From: SXOA01 sp051004015
GTDB taxonomy: Bacteria > Planctomycetota > Planctomycetia > Pirellulales > Pirellulaceae
Assembly (NCBI GenBank): GCA_051004015.1
Contig: JBPCKT010000084.1
Coordinates: 1 to 64,000, forward strand
DNA length: 64,000 nucleotides
Direction of reading: 5' to 3'
Part shown: positions 27,941 to 36,891 of the stretch, piece by piece
Layout of the letters: the number at the start of each line of letters is the position of its first letter
Position numbering within the stretch: position 1 is the first letter of the stretch
Made by a program: the position numbers and the translations under genes
The notes under the pieces: generated by a model
Told to the model about the DNA's origin: nothing
Database searches by the model: none
What the model saw: only the letters and a program-made list of their open reading frames with translations

Positions 27941-30849
27941 CCGAGCGACTTCCTCCGCAGCCCGGCGAATGGATCGACCGCAGTCGGCCGCTGAAATTCA
28001 AGTTCGAGGGGCGCGAGTACACGGGCTTTGCCGGCGACACCATTTCGAGTGCCCTGGCGGCAAATGGCCTGCGTCTCCTCGGTCGAAGCTTCAAGTACCA
28101 CCGGCCCCGCGGCATTTACAGCCTGGCGAACCACGACGTCAACGTGCTGGTCGAAGACGCCCGGCATACGAACATCCGGGGCGATGTGACTCCCCTCTGG
28201 GACGGTGCTGATTTGCGGGCCGTCAACACGTTCGGCGGCCTGGCCGGAGATCGGCTGAAGATTGTCGACTGGTTCAGCAAGTTCCTTCCCGTCGGCTTTT
28301 ATTACAAGGCGTTTCATAGCCCCAAGAGCTTGTTTCCATTTTATGAGCGGCGGATGCGGAACATCGCCGGCCTGGGGGCGGTGAATGCGAAGTGGGAACG
28401 GGGGCACTTTCCTGCCGTTTATGACTTTTGCGATGTGCTGGTGGTGGGAGCCGGGCCGGCGGGAATGTCGGCCGCGATTGCCGCAGCGGAACTCGGGCTA
28501 AGAGTCGTTTTGGTTGACGAACACTTTTACGCGGGGGGAAACGCCAATTACGAATTATGGGCAACTGGTGACATAACGGATTTGCCAAGACAGTGGCACC
28601 AGCGGATTGCGGCATTGCCAATCAGCTTAAGAACTTCAACAGTCGCCGCCGGATACTATGCGGACCACTGGATTGCTCTTGTAGACGGAAAACGGCTCAC
28701 CAGGATGCGAGCTCGTTCGGTCGTTCTGGCAACGGGCGCGATCGAACAGCCGGCCGTTTTTGCCAACAACGATTTGCCAGGCATTATGCTTTCGAGCGCA
28801 GCCCAGCGGCTTGTTCGGCAGTATGCGGTGAAGCCTTTTCAAAAGGGTGTCGTCGTCACCGCCAATAGCGAAGGCTATTCTGCGGCAATGTTGCTCTTTA
28901 AGGCAGGATGTAAACTCGACATCGTGGATTTGCGACTGGAAAAGGAATCCGGTTACGGCGGGGAGCAAGCCGAGCTAATACGGTCGATGGGCATACAAGT
29001 ACATTTCGGCCACGCCGTCACGCTTGCTAACCCGAGCAGCGGCAAACGAGGCATACACGGCGTGCAGGTGACTCCACTGGATTCCACCGGCAAGCCGAAG
29101 CAGTCCGGCAGTTTCGAAATCCCCTGCGACGGTCTCGCCATGAGCGTCGGCTTCGCCCCGGCGGACGGACTCTTCAACCAAGCAGGCGGCCGCATGACCT
29201 GGTCCGAAGACTTGCAACAGTTCATCCCGAAATCGGCACCGGCCGGCCTCTTCGCCGCTGGTCGCGTCAACGGCGTCTACGGCTTTGAGCAAGAAGCCAC
29301 CGATGGCCGTCGCGCGGGACTCGCGGCGGCTGCTTACCTCGGCAAAACTGTCAGCGAGATTCTCGCCGACCCCCAGCGTCCTAAGTCATCGCCGACTCAT
29401 CCTTATCCCATCTTTCCGCATCCGACCACCAAGTGCTTCGTCGACCTCGACGAGGACGTGCATTACAAGGACTTCGTGAACGCCGCCCAGGAGGGGTTTG
29501 ACCAGGTGGAACTGATGAAGCGGTACTCTACGTTCGGCATGGGTACCAGCCAGGGGAAGCTGTCGAACATCAACGCCATCCGCATCCTGGCACACATCAA
29601 GGGGCAGACCGTCCCGCAGACCGGCGTCACCACCTCCCGCCCCTTCATCCATCCCGTCTCGCTCGGCCATCTCGCCGGCCGCGGCTTTCATCCCCATCGC
29701 CGCACGCCGCTGGAAGGGCGGCATGAAGAGCTCGGCGCTGTCTTCATGCACGCGGGCGATTGGCGGCGGCCGGCCTACTATACTCGTCCCAACGTCAGCC
29801 CGCAGGAAGCGATTGCGGAAGAGGTCACTGCCGTCCGCACAGCCGCGGGAATGATCGACGTCGGCACGCTGGGCAAGCTTGAAATCAGCGGCCCCGATGC
29901 CGGCGAATTCATCGAGCGGATCTACACCGGCCGCTTCGCCAAGATGAAGCCCGGCACCGCCCGCTATGGGCTGATGTGCGACGAATCGGGCGTCATCATC
30001 GACGACGGCCTCGTGGCCCGCCTCGCCGCCGACCGCTTCTACGTCACCACCACCACCAGCGCCTCCGGAGCCGTTTACCGCGAGATGCAGCGGTGGGCGA
30101 TCATCTGGGGAATGCAAGTCGTCCTCGCCAGCGCCACCGGCTCGCGCGGAGGCATCAACCTGGCGGGACCGAAGGCGAGAGAGATTCTAAAAGAGCTTTG
30201 CGACTTCGATGTATCCGCCGCTGCCTTCCCTTACATGGCGGTCCGCGAAGGAAACATCGCCGGTGTCTCCGCCCGCTTTCTCCGCGTCGGCTTTGTCGGC
30301 GAATGGGGCTGCGAAATCCACGTTCCCGCTTACAGCGCCAAGCATGTCTGGAGCGCCATCGAACAAGCCGGCCACAAACAGGGCATTCGTCCATTCGGCG
30401 TCGAGGCCCAGCGAATACTCCGCCTCGAAAAGGCCCACATCATCGTCAGTCAGGACACGGACGGCCTGACGAACCCCTACGAAGCCAACATGGCCTGGGC
30501 CGTCAAAGACGACAAGCCGTTCTTCATCGGCCAACGGAGCCTGCAAATCATCCGCCCCCGCCCACTCAAGCGAGTGCTGGCCGGCTTCACGCTGCCGAAG
30601 GAGACCGAGGCGGCGAAAGTCCCCAAGGAATGTCACCTCATCATCGAGAACAAGGAAATCGTCGGCCGCATCACCTCCATCACCCGCAGCCCCACGCTGA
30701 ATCAAGTCATTGGCCTCGCCTTCGTCGCGCCGGAGCGAGCACAGCCAGGCACCCATTTCCAAATTCGCCTCGATGACGGTTCGCTCGTCACCGGCACGGT
30801 CGTCGGAACTCCGTTTTACGATCCCCTGGGCCAGCGACAAGAAAAGTAG
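27937..30849 (+). CDS. mgdC: N-methylglutamate dehydrogenase subunit C (sarcosine oxidase alpha-like)
   Basis: 970 residues, the size of heterotetrameric sarcosine oxidase alpha. The N-terminal ferredoxin-like segment has GFAGDTISSALAANG. A NAD/FAD Rossmann domain follows (DVLVVGAGPAGMSAAIAAAE at about 166). The C-terminal third is a GcvT-like folate-binding domain (GVIIDDGLVARLAADRFYV, EWGCEIHVPAYSAKHVWSAI in parts). The folate domain fits C1 transfer to tetrahydrofolate. Bases about 28500-29050 use visibly more AT-rich codons than the flanking gene. Confidence 0.88.
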   Translation: MTERLPPQPGEWIDRSRPLKFKFEGREYTGFAGDTISSALAANGLRLLGRSFKYHRPRGIYSLANHDVNVLVEDARHTNIRGDVTPLWDGADLRAVNTFGGLAGDRLKIVDWFSKFLPVGFYYKAFHSPKSLFPFYERRMRNIAGLGAVNAKWERGHFPAVYDFCDVLVVGAGPAGMSAAIAAAELGLRVVLVDEHFYAGGNANYELWATGDITDLPRQWHQRIAALPISLRTSTVAAGYYADHWIALVDGKRLTRMRARSVVLATGAIEQPAVFANNDLPGIMLSSAAQRLVRQYAVKPFQKGVVVTANSEGYSAAMLLFKAGCKLDIVDLRLEKESGYGGEQAELIRSMGIQVHFGHAVTLANPSSGKRGIHGVQVTPLDSTGKPKQSGSFEIPCDGLAMSVGFAPADGLFNQAGGRMTWSEDLQQFIPKSAPAGLFAAGRVNGVYGFEQEATDGRRAGLAAAAYLGKTVSEILADPQRPKSSPTHPYPIFPHPTTKCFVDLDEDVHYKDFVNAAQEGFDQVELMKRYSTFGMGTSQGKLSNINAIRILAHIKGQTVPQTGVTTSRPFIHPVSLGHLAGRGFHPHRRTPLEGRHEELGAVFMHAGDWRRPAYYTRPNVSPQEAIAEEVTAVRTAAGMIDVGTLGKLEISGPDAGEFIERIYTGRFAKMKPGTARYGLMCDESGVIIDDGLVARLAADRFYVTTTTSASGAVYREMQRWAIIWGMQVVLASATGSRGGINLAGPKAREILKELCDFDVSAAAFPYMAVREGNIAGVSARFLRVGFVGEWGCEIHVPAYSAKHVWSAIEQAGHKQGIRPFGVEAQRILRLEKAHIIVSQDTDGLTNPYEANMAWAVKDDKPFFIGQRSLQIIRPRPLKRVLAGFTLPKETEAAKVPKECHLIIENKEIVGRITSITRSPTLNQVIGLAFVAPERAQPGTHFQIRLDDGSLVTGTVVGTPFYDPLGQRQEK

Positions 30850-30893
30850 GCCGCGACTCCGTCGCGAGCCATCAGAGTAACCGTAGAAAATCG

Positions 30894-31598
30894 ATGCTCG
30901 TTCAACTCCAAAGTCCGCTGCACGAAGCTCTTCAAACAGAGCACCCACGCGCGACGTGGGCCGAAGTCCGCGGCATGCCGGTGCCGCTCCACTTGGACGA
31001 CTCCGCAAAGGAAGTGGAACAGGCCAAGACTCTCGCCCTCGCCGACGCCAGCTTTCTCCCTCGAATCGTCCTCAAAGGCTCGGGCGCGGAGTCATACCTG
31101 CAAAGCCTCGGCATCCCAATTCCCGAGAGCATCCTGAAAGTCGCCCCGCTGGAAAACGGCGGCCTCATCGCCCGCTCCGGCGGCAGCGAGTTCTTCCTGG
31201 AAGGCGGCCCTGTAGGATGGGACTCCAGTCCCGCCCGGCTTGAGGACGGGACTGGAGTCCCATCCTACGGCTCCGGCGTCTACCCCGTACTCCGCCAGGA
31301 CGCCGCCCTCATCATCAGCGGCTCCCGCGCCGGCAAGTTGTTCCGCCACGTCTCAAGCTATGACTTCATCAACGAGCCGCACGGCGATCTGGTCTTCACG
31401 CCCATCGCCAGCGTCTCCTGCTCCGTGCTACGACAAACGATCAACGGCTTTCCCGCCTTCCGCCTCTGGACGGACGGAACTTACGGCCTTTATATTTGGC
31501 ACACGCTGCTGGAGGTTGCCAAGGAGTTGGGCGGCGGAGCGGTGGGCACGGCGGTCTTCTTTCCAAGTCTTTCTGAGCGAGAGGCGAATCGGCCATGA
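30894..31598 (+). CDS. mgdD: N-methylglutamate dehydrogenase subunit D (sarcosine oxidase gamma-like) with an in-frame palindrome
   Basis: 234 residues, longer than usual for gamma subunits because of an insert. Starts MLVQLQSPLHEAL. Residues 107-125 (VGWDSSPARLEDGTGVPSY) are encoded exactly by a 57-bp palindrome, 31212-31268, of the same family as intergenic copies. The 19-codon insert keeps the frame and contains no stop, so the protein should still be made. The folate-domain-like core resumes at YPVLRQDAALIISGSRAGKL (in parts). It overlaps gmaS by 4 bp. Confidence 0.85.
   Translation: MLVQLQSPLHEALQTEHPRATWAEVRGMPVPLHLDDSAKEVEQAKTLALADASFLPRIVLKGSGAESYLQSLGIPIPESILKVAPLENGGLIARSGGSEFFLEGGPVGWDSSPARLEDGTGVPSYGSGVYPVLRQDAALIISGSRAGKLFRHVSSYDFINEPHGDLVFTPIASVSCSVLRQTINGFPAFRLWTDGTYGLYIWHTLLEVAKELGGGAVGTAVFFPSLSEREANRP
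31212..31268. repeat. GTAGGATGGGACTCC palindrome inserted in the mgdD coding sequence
   Basis: A 57-bp inverted repeat: the left arm starts GTAGGATGGGACTCCAGTCC, and the right arm ends with GGAGTCCCATCCTAC. It begins at a codon boundary (codon 107) and is exactly 19 codons long. Compare 736-796 and 32938-32987. Confidence 0.85.
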
Positions 31599-32935
31599 CC
31601 CCCGAACAAGCATCCGTCTTTCTGAGCGAGCACCAAATAAAATTCGTGCTGGCCCAGTTCGTTGATATCCACGGCGTCGCCAAAACCAAGTCGGTCCCCG
31701 CCAGCCATTTCCAGGACATTCTCGAAGGGGGAGCGGGCTTCGCGGGCTTCGCCGTCTGGGGCCTTGGCCAGGAGCCGCATGATCCGGACTATATGGCGGT
31801 CGGAGACATCTCCACCCTCTCGCTCGTCCCCTGGCAGCCGGGATATGCCCGCATCGTCTGCAACGGCCGCGTTCGCGGGGAACCCTGGCCGTACGACACG
31901 CGGCACATCCTTCTCCAGCAATCAGATCGCCTGGCGGACCGGGGCTGGGTGATGAACGTTGGCATGGAGCCGGAGTTCATGCTCCTCGCTCGCCGGGCGG
32001 ATGGAAAATACGGTCCTGCCGACGCCACGGACGCCCTCGATAAGCCCTGCTACGACTACAAAGGTCTTTCCCGCAGCCGGGCCTTTCTGGAAAAGCTAGT
32101 CGCCGCCATGATCGAGGTCGGCATCGACGTCTACCAGATCGACCATGAGGACGGCAACGGCCAGTTCGAAATCAACTTCACCTATGCTGATGCCCTCACC
32201 ACGTCCGACCGGCTGATTCTCTTCCGCATGGCAGCCAGCGAAATCGCCCACGAGCTCGGCGCGGTGTGTACCTTCATGCCTAAGCCGTTCTCGAATCGGA
32301 CCGGCAGCGGGATGCACCTGCACATCTCGTTGGCGGAAAAGAACAATCTGGGGCACAACCTGTTTTACGACAAGACGGACACGCGCAATCTGGGGCTCTC
32401 CAAAATTGCCTACCACTTCCTCGGCGGCCTGCTCGCTCACGCCCCGGCTCTCGCGGCTTTGAATGCACCTTCGGTCAATTCGTATAAGCGCCTGGTTGTC
32501 GGGCGGTCCCTCTCCGGCGCAACCTGGGCCCCGGCGTTCATTTCCTATGGAGACAACAACCGCACGTCGATGGTACGGATCCCCTTCGGCCGCATCGAGC
32601 TCCGCCTGACCGATTCCTGCGCCAATCCCTATCTCGCTTCCGCAGCCGCCATCGCCGCCGGCCTCGACGGCATTGACCGCAAGCTGGAGCCGGGAGAGCC
32701 GCAGAACTTTAACCACTACACGGCGACGCTCGAGGAGTTGACCGAGAAGGGGATCAAGGTCCTCCCCCAATCGCTCCACGAAGCCCTGCTCGCCCTGGAA
32801 GCCGACCCCCTCTTTGCGGAACGGCTCGGCCGCCCATTCATCGAAGAATTCATCCGTCTCAAGCGGATGGAATGGGTAGAATACTCTCGGCACGTCTCCG
32901 ACTGGGAAGTGTCGCGGTACCTGGAGTTCTTTTAA
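31595..32935 (+). CDS. gmaS: Gamma-glutamylmethylamide synthetase (type III glutamine synthetase-like)
   Basis: 446 residues of the glutamine synthetase superfamily (GlnT/GmaS branch). Visible features: FVDIHGVAKTKSVPASHF, GMEPEFMLL, DHEDGNGQFEINFTYADAL, GSGMHLHISL, and NRTSMVRIPFGRIELRL with the active-site Arg residues. In this operon it should ligate methylamine to glutamate with ATP, giving gamma-glutamylmethylamide for MgsABC. Ordinary glutamine synthesis (GlnT) is the alternative and cannot be excluded from sequence alone. The start overlaps mgdD. Confidence 0.85.
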   Translation: MTPEQASVFLSEHQIKFVLAQFVDIHGVAKTKSVPASHFQDILEGGAGFAGFAVWGLGQEPHDPDYMAVGDISTLSLVPWQPGYARIVCNGRVRGEPWPYDTRHILLQQSDRLADRGWVMNVGMEPEFMLLARRADGKYGPADATDALDKPCYDYKGLSRSRAFLEKLVAAMIEVGIDVYQIDHEDGNGQFEINFTYADALTTSDRLILFRMAASEIAHELGAVCTFMPKPFSNRTGSGMHLHISLAEKNNLGHNLFYDKTDTRNLGLSKIAYHFLGGLLAHAPALAALNAPSVNSYKRLVVGRSLSGATWAPAFISYGDNNRTSMVRIPFGRIELRLTDSCANPYLASAAAIAAGLDGIDRKLEPGEPQNFNHYTATLEELTEKGIKVLPQSLHEALLALEADPLFAERLGRPFIEEFIRLKRMEWVEYSRHVSDWEVSRYLEFF

Positions 32936-32937
32936 TC

Positions 32938-32987
32938 GTAGGATGGGACTCCAGTCCCGTCCGGACGGCTCTGGAGAGCCATCCTAC
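32938..32987. repeat. GTAGGATGGGACTCC palindrome after gmaS
   Basis: A 50-bp imperfect inverted repeat two bases after the gmaS stop codon, of the same family as 736-796. It sits between gmaS and mgsA without a T-run, so it is a repeat that could stabilise the upstream mRNA end rather than a standard terminator. Confidence 0.7.
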
Positions 32988-33014
32988 AAGCTGCTACGGC
33001 ATAGAGATTACTAA

Positions 33015-33911
33015 ATGTGCGGCATCATCGGCCTCCTCATGAAGAACAAATCGGACCAGCCGTCGCTCGGCCGGCTGATGACGCCGATGTTCGACTGCAT
33101 GGCCGAGCGGGGGCCAGATTCCGCCGGCCTTGCCATCTTTGAGCCTCCCGTCGGCGCCGGCCAACGGCGGTTCAACCTGTTCATTCCCGATCGGGCCTAT
33201 GATTGGAACGCCCTCCTGAAGAATTTTCAAAAGCAGACTGGCGCGAAGGGACAGATTACCGCGCTCGAAAACCATGCCGTGCTCGTTTCCGCCATTGAAC
33301 CAGCATCCATGAAGAACTGGCTGGCGGAATGCGACCCTTCGCCGCACCTCCTCTCCGTCGGCCGGCACATCGACATATACAAGGACGAAGGCCACCCCAG
33401 CGACATCGCCCGCCGCTATCATTTCGCCCAGCTCGCCGGCTCGCACTGCGTCGGCCACACCCGCATGGCCACGGAGTCGGCTGTCACTCCCGAGCACGCC
33501 CATCCCTTCACCGCCGGCGAGGATTTTTGCCTCGTCCACAACGGCTCCCTCTCCAACCCCTACATGCTCCGCCGCAAACTGGAGGCCCAGGGGCTGCATT
33601 TCGAGACCGACAACGACACCGAAGCCGCCTGCCGCTTCATCGAGTGGCGGATGCAGCAGGGGGAAACGCTCGACCAGGCCCTGCATACCGCCTTCAGCGA
33701 GCTCGACGGCTTTTACACGCTCCTCATCGCCACCAACGACCAGATGACGCTGGTGCGGGACGCCTTTGCTTGCAAGCCGGCGGTGGTGGCGGAAACGGAA
33801 CAGTATGTGGCCATCTCCTCGGAATTCCGCTCGCTCGCCCATCTGCCGGGGGTCGAAAACGCCAACATCTTTGAGCCGCTCCCCGAGGTGATTTACTCAT
33901 GGAAAGTGTAA
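33015..33911 (+). CDS. mgsA: N-methylglutamate synthase subunit A (class II glutamine amidotransferase)
   Basis: 298 residues. It begins MCGIIGLLM: Cys2 is the N-terminal nucleophile of class II amidotransferases. CMAERGPDSAGLAIF, GHTRMATESAVTPEHAHPF and LVHNGSLSNPYMLRRKLE are the expected motifs. In the NMG pathway this subunit works on gamma-glutamylmethylamide, releasing methylamine for the synthase. It overlaps mgsB by 13 bp. GlxB of rhizobial glxBCD loci is the close alternative name. Confidence 0.88.
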   Translation: MCGIIGLLMKNKSDQPSLGRLMTPMFDCMAERGPDSAGLAIFEPPVGAGQRRFNLFIPDRAYDWNALLKNFQKQTGAKGQITALENHAVLVSAIEPASMKNWLAECDPSPHLLSVGRHIDIYKDEGHPSDIARRYHFAQLAGSHCVGHTRMATESAVTPEHAHPFTAGEDFCLVHNGSLSNPYMLRRKLEAQGLHFETDNDTEAACRFIEWRMQQGETLDQALHTAFSELDGFYTLLIATNDQMTLVRDAFACKPAVVAETEQYVAISSEFRSLAHLPGVENANIFEPLPEVIYSWKV

Positions 33912-34603
33912 AGGCCCCGCCGGCTGCGCTCGACCTCTCCAAATCCAGCGTCCGCGAGCTGAACCAGTTCCTCCATCACGAGCTGCCGAAGTCCGGGCTC
34001 CAGCACGTCGAGATTCTGCATCCCAGCGGCATGCACAACCTGGCGGTCGGCGTCGATGCCGACGTGGAGATTGACATCCGCGGCCACGCCGGGTACTTCA
34101 TCGGCGGCATGAACAAGCGGGCTCGCATCACCGTCCACGGCAGCGTCGGCTGGAGCGTGGCGGAGAACATTATGTCGGGGATGGTCCGCGTGAAGGGGAA
34201 CGCCTCGGAATGTGCCGGGGCATCGGGGCACGGCGGCCTCGTCGTCATCGAAGGAAACGCCTCCTCCCGCTGCGGCATCTCCATGAAAGGGTGCGACATC
34301 GTCGTCGGCGGCTCCGTCGGCCACGTCTCCGCCTTCATGGCCCAAGCCGGCCGCCTCGTCGTCTGCGGCGACGCCGGCCCCGGCCTCGGCGACTCCCTCT
34401 ACGAAGCCGTCCTCTACATCCGCGGCAAAATCCACAGCCTCGGGGCCGACGCCCAGGAAGAGCCGCTGCAACCCGCCGACATCACCGCTCTCGGCGATCT
34501 TCTAAGCCAAGCCGGCTTCGACGCCAATCCCCGCGAGTTCAAACGGATCGGCTCCGCGAGGAGGTTGTATCACTGGAACTCGGAGCATCAGGGGGAGTAT
34601 TGA
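33899..34603 (+). CDS. mgsB: N-methylglutamate synthase subunit B (GXGXG domain)
   Basis: 234 residues of the glutamate synthase alpha-subunit C-terminal (GXGXG) beta-helix type: repeated G-rich turns such as GGMNKRARITVHGSVGW, GASGHGGLVVIEGNAS and GDAGPGLGDSLYEA. In glutamate synthases this domain is structural, between the amidotransferase and the FMN domain. Here it is a separate subunit between mgsA and mgsC, as in other NMG clusters. Confidence 0.87.
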   Translation: MESVKAPPAALDLSKSSVRELNQFLHHELPKSGLQHVEILHPSGMHNLAVGVDADVEIDIRGHAGYFIGGMNKRARITVHGSVGWSVAENIMSGMVRVKGNASECAGASGHGGLVVIEGNASSRCGISMKGCDIVVGGSVGHVSAFMAQAGRLVVCGDAGPGLGDSLYEAVLYIRGKIHSLGADAQEEPLQPADITALGDLLSQAGFDANPREFKRIGSARRLYHWNSEHQGEY

Positions 34604-34652
34604 TCACCTAGGCAAGGTGCCCACCTGCTGGCGCGATTCGCGGAAAGATGTG

Positions 34653-34856
34653 ATGCAACACCAGAAGCAAAAAGACTTGAAGCCAAGCATCGAGACGTCG
34701 ATTAAGGCGCAAGAAGAATACCACGACCACGGAAAAGTTCAGACTGTGCGTTGTGAGCGCTGCAATGAACTACTGAGAATGGAACCTGTGGGGAGTTCTG
34801 CTTGGAAAATGAGTTGTGACTGCGGACTCTACAATGACTCCCTCCGCGGACTCTGA
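34653..34856 (+). CDS. Small protein with Cys pairs
   Basis: 67 residues from MQHQKQKDLK (an upstream alternative start adds 12). RCERCNELL and the later SCDCGLYND give two CxxC/CxC pairs that could bind zinc. It lies 49 bp after mgsB on the same strand, between mgsB and mgsC. I do not recognise the family. The Cys pattern and reasonable composition favour a real gene, but the evidence is limited. Confidence 0.5.
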   Translation: MQHQKQKDLKPSIETSIKAQEEYHDHGKVQTVRCERCNELLRMEPVGSSAWKMSCDCGLYNDSLRGL

Positions 34857-35550
34857 GCAGCCGCGGTAGCGGCGACCGGAACCAAGCCCACAGCGAAGCT
34901 GTGGGAAGGCGAGGCACCACAAAACAAGAGCCGCGGCAGCGGCGAAAGAACCGTGGCGGGACCGGATGATTGCGATGAAGGCGCGCTGATGCCGCCGTTC
35001 TAACGCTCCGGCTGGGGCTTTTTCGCTGGTTGCTTCCGTCTACCCACAGCTTCGCTGTGGGCTGCGTTCTAACGCCGCTGCCGCGGCTGAAACGCGGAGG
35101 TCTGCGACTTTGTAGTCCGGAGTGGGGATTGCCTTGCTCCAACGGGGCAGACTTTCTCAGCCCCAGGGCGGAGTCTTCGGAGCCCTGGATACAAGCTGTT
35201 GCGGTTGGCCGGCCGGCGTTCACAATATCTTGTGGGGGCCTTGCCTGACGGAGCGACATGTGTACAATTGATACAAACCCAGGGCCGGCTGGAATCCGGC
35301 ATAGTTCTTTGACAATTTAGACCTTTCAAGTGCGGAAATGGTTGGCACTTTAGGCGGAGTGTCACGTCCCCAGCGAGGCCACTCAAGAGAGGGGGGAATT
35401 CACCCCCGGCGATGAATTAGAATTCCCCAATTCATCACAGACCCCGTTTTCCTCTCCGTGGGGGTGGTGAATTGGGGGGGTGCCAATTCACCACGGCATG
35501 GCCCTGTCACGCCCTCACTTTGGTCCCGTACCTGGGCTATATTATCCGCC
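34857..35550. other. Repeat-rich spacer between mgsB and mgsC
   Basis: About 690 bp with no credible gene. It holds two 19-bp palindromes (CCCACAGCGAAGCTGTGGG at 34887 and CCCACAGCTTCGCTGTGGG at 35043) and inverted copies of GCCGCGGCAGCGGCG (about 34932 and 35074). A compound inverted repeat based on AATTCATCAC / GTGAATTGG lies at 35397-35493 and is related to 600-690. It separates mgsC from the rest of the operon, so mgsC may have its own promoter; no hexamers are convincing. Confidence 0.65.
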
Positions 35551-36891
35551 ATGTTCCACCCCCGCGAAGAAAGCTTCACCCTCAGCCGTCAGACCATCGC
35601 CTACATCCAGCAGGCGGCGGAGCGGGGGCTGTATGATATTCGCGGTCTGGGGGCCAAGCGGCAGTTGCCGACGTTTGATGATTTGGTGTTCCTGACGGCG
35701 TCGCTTTCCCGCTATCCGCTGGAAGGCTACCGCGAACGCTGCCTGACGAAGACGGTGCTCGGCACGCGGCACGCCAAGAAGCCGATTGAGCTGGAGATCC
35801 CGATTACGGTCGCTGGGATGAGCTTCGGGGCGCTTTCCGCGACCGCGAAGGAGGCCATCGGTCGAGCGGCGACGGCGATGGGGACTTCGACGACGACCGG
35901 CGACGGCGGCATGACGCAGGAAGAACGGCAGTCTTCGAAGACGCTGGTCTATCAGTGCTTGCCAAGCCGCTACGGCTTCAATCCGGACGATTTGCGGAAG
36001 GCGGACGCCATTGAAATTGTCATCGGCCAGGGGGCCAAGCCGGGGGGCGGCGGGATGTTGCTCGGCCAGAAAATCAGCCCCCGCGTGGCCGAGATGCGGA
36101 CCCTTCCCGCCGGCATCGACCAGCGCTCCGCCTGCCGCCATCCCGACTGGACCGGCCCGGACGACCTGGCCATCAAAATCCTGGAGCTGCGGGAAATCAC
36201 CGACTGGCAGGTTCCCATTTACGTCAAAATCGGCGCGTCCCGCGTCAAGAACGACGTCAAGCTGGCCGTCAAATCCGGGGCCGACGTAATTGTCCTCGAC
36301 GGCATGCAAGGGGGAACAGCCGCCACCCAGCAGGTCTTCATCGAGCACGCCGGCATTCCCACGCTGCCCGCCCTGCGGCAGGCGGTGGAAGCCCTGGAAG
36401 AGATGAACATGGTCGGCACCGTGCAGCTCATCATCTCCGGCGGCATTCGGACCGGGGCGGACGCGGCCAAGGCCCTCGCCATGGGAGCCGACGCCGTTTC
36501 CATCGGACAGGGAGTCCTCGTCGCCCTCGGCTGCAACAGCGACCACTACGTGGATCAAACGGGTCAAAAGATCAACGCCACCGAGGACTACGAGCGGCTC
36601 GGCACCTCCCCCGGTTACTGCCACCACTGCCACACCGGCCGCTGCCCCGTCGGCATCACCACGCAGGACGAGGTGCTGGAGAAGCGGCTGACGGCGGAGA
36701 ACGGCGCTCGCTGGCTGCAAAACTACCTCAGCGTGATGAACATGGAGCTTTCCACGCTGGCCCGCGCCTGCGGCAAGGCGAACGTCCATCATCTGGAACG
36801 CGAAGATCTCGTCGCTCTCACTGTGGAGGCAGCCGCGATGGCCAAAGTGCCGCTGGCGGGGACGGATTGGGTGCCGGGGGTGAAGAGCTAA
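35551..36891 (+). CDS. mgsC: N-methylglutamate synthase subunit C (FMN glutamate-synthase domain)
   Basis: 446 residues from the ATG at 35551 (MFHPREESFTLSR). FMN-dependent glutamate synthase core: ITVAGMSFGALSATAKEAIG, GDGGMTQEER, GQGAKPGGGGMLLG, VKIGASRVKNDVKLAVKSGA and GGIRTGADAAKALAMGADAV. A Cys cluster (GYCHHCHTGRCPVGITTQD) can hold an iron-sulfur centre. It completes the MgsABC complex that transfers methylamine to 2-oxoglutarate, forming N-methylglutamate. Confidence 0.9.
   Translation: MFHPREESFTLSRQTIAYIQQAAERGLYDIRGLGAKRQLPTFDDLVFLTASLSRYPLEGYRERCLTKTVLGTRHAKKPIELEIPITVAGMSFGALSATAKEAIGRAATAMGTSTTTGDGGMTQEERQSSKTLVYQCLPSRYGFNPDDLRKADAIEIVIGQGAKPGGGGMLLGQKISPRVAEMRTLPAGIDQRSACRHPDWTGPDDLAIKILELREITDWQVPIYVKIGASRVKNDVKLAVKSGADVIVLDGMQGGTAATQQVFIEHAGIPTLPALRQAVEALEEMNMVGTVQLIISGGIRTGADAAKALAMGADAVSIGQGVLVALGCNSDHYVDQTGQKINATEDYERLGTSPGYCHHCHTGRCPVGITTQDEVLEKRLTAENGARWLQNYLSVMNMELSTLARACGKANVHHLEREDLVALTVEAAAMAKVPLAGTDWVPGVKS

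Noticed and set aside
34857..35250. A 185-codon minus-strand frame between mgsB and mgsC
   Set aside because: It crosses palindromes and has low-complexity Arg/Pro/Ser composition without a ribosome site.
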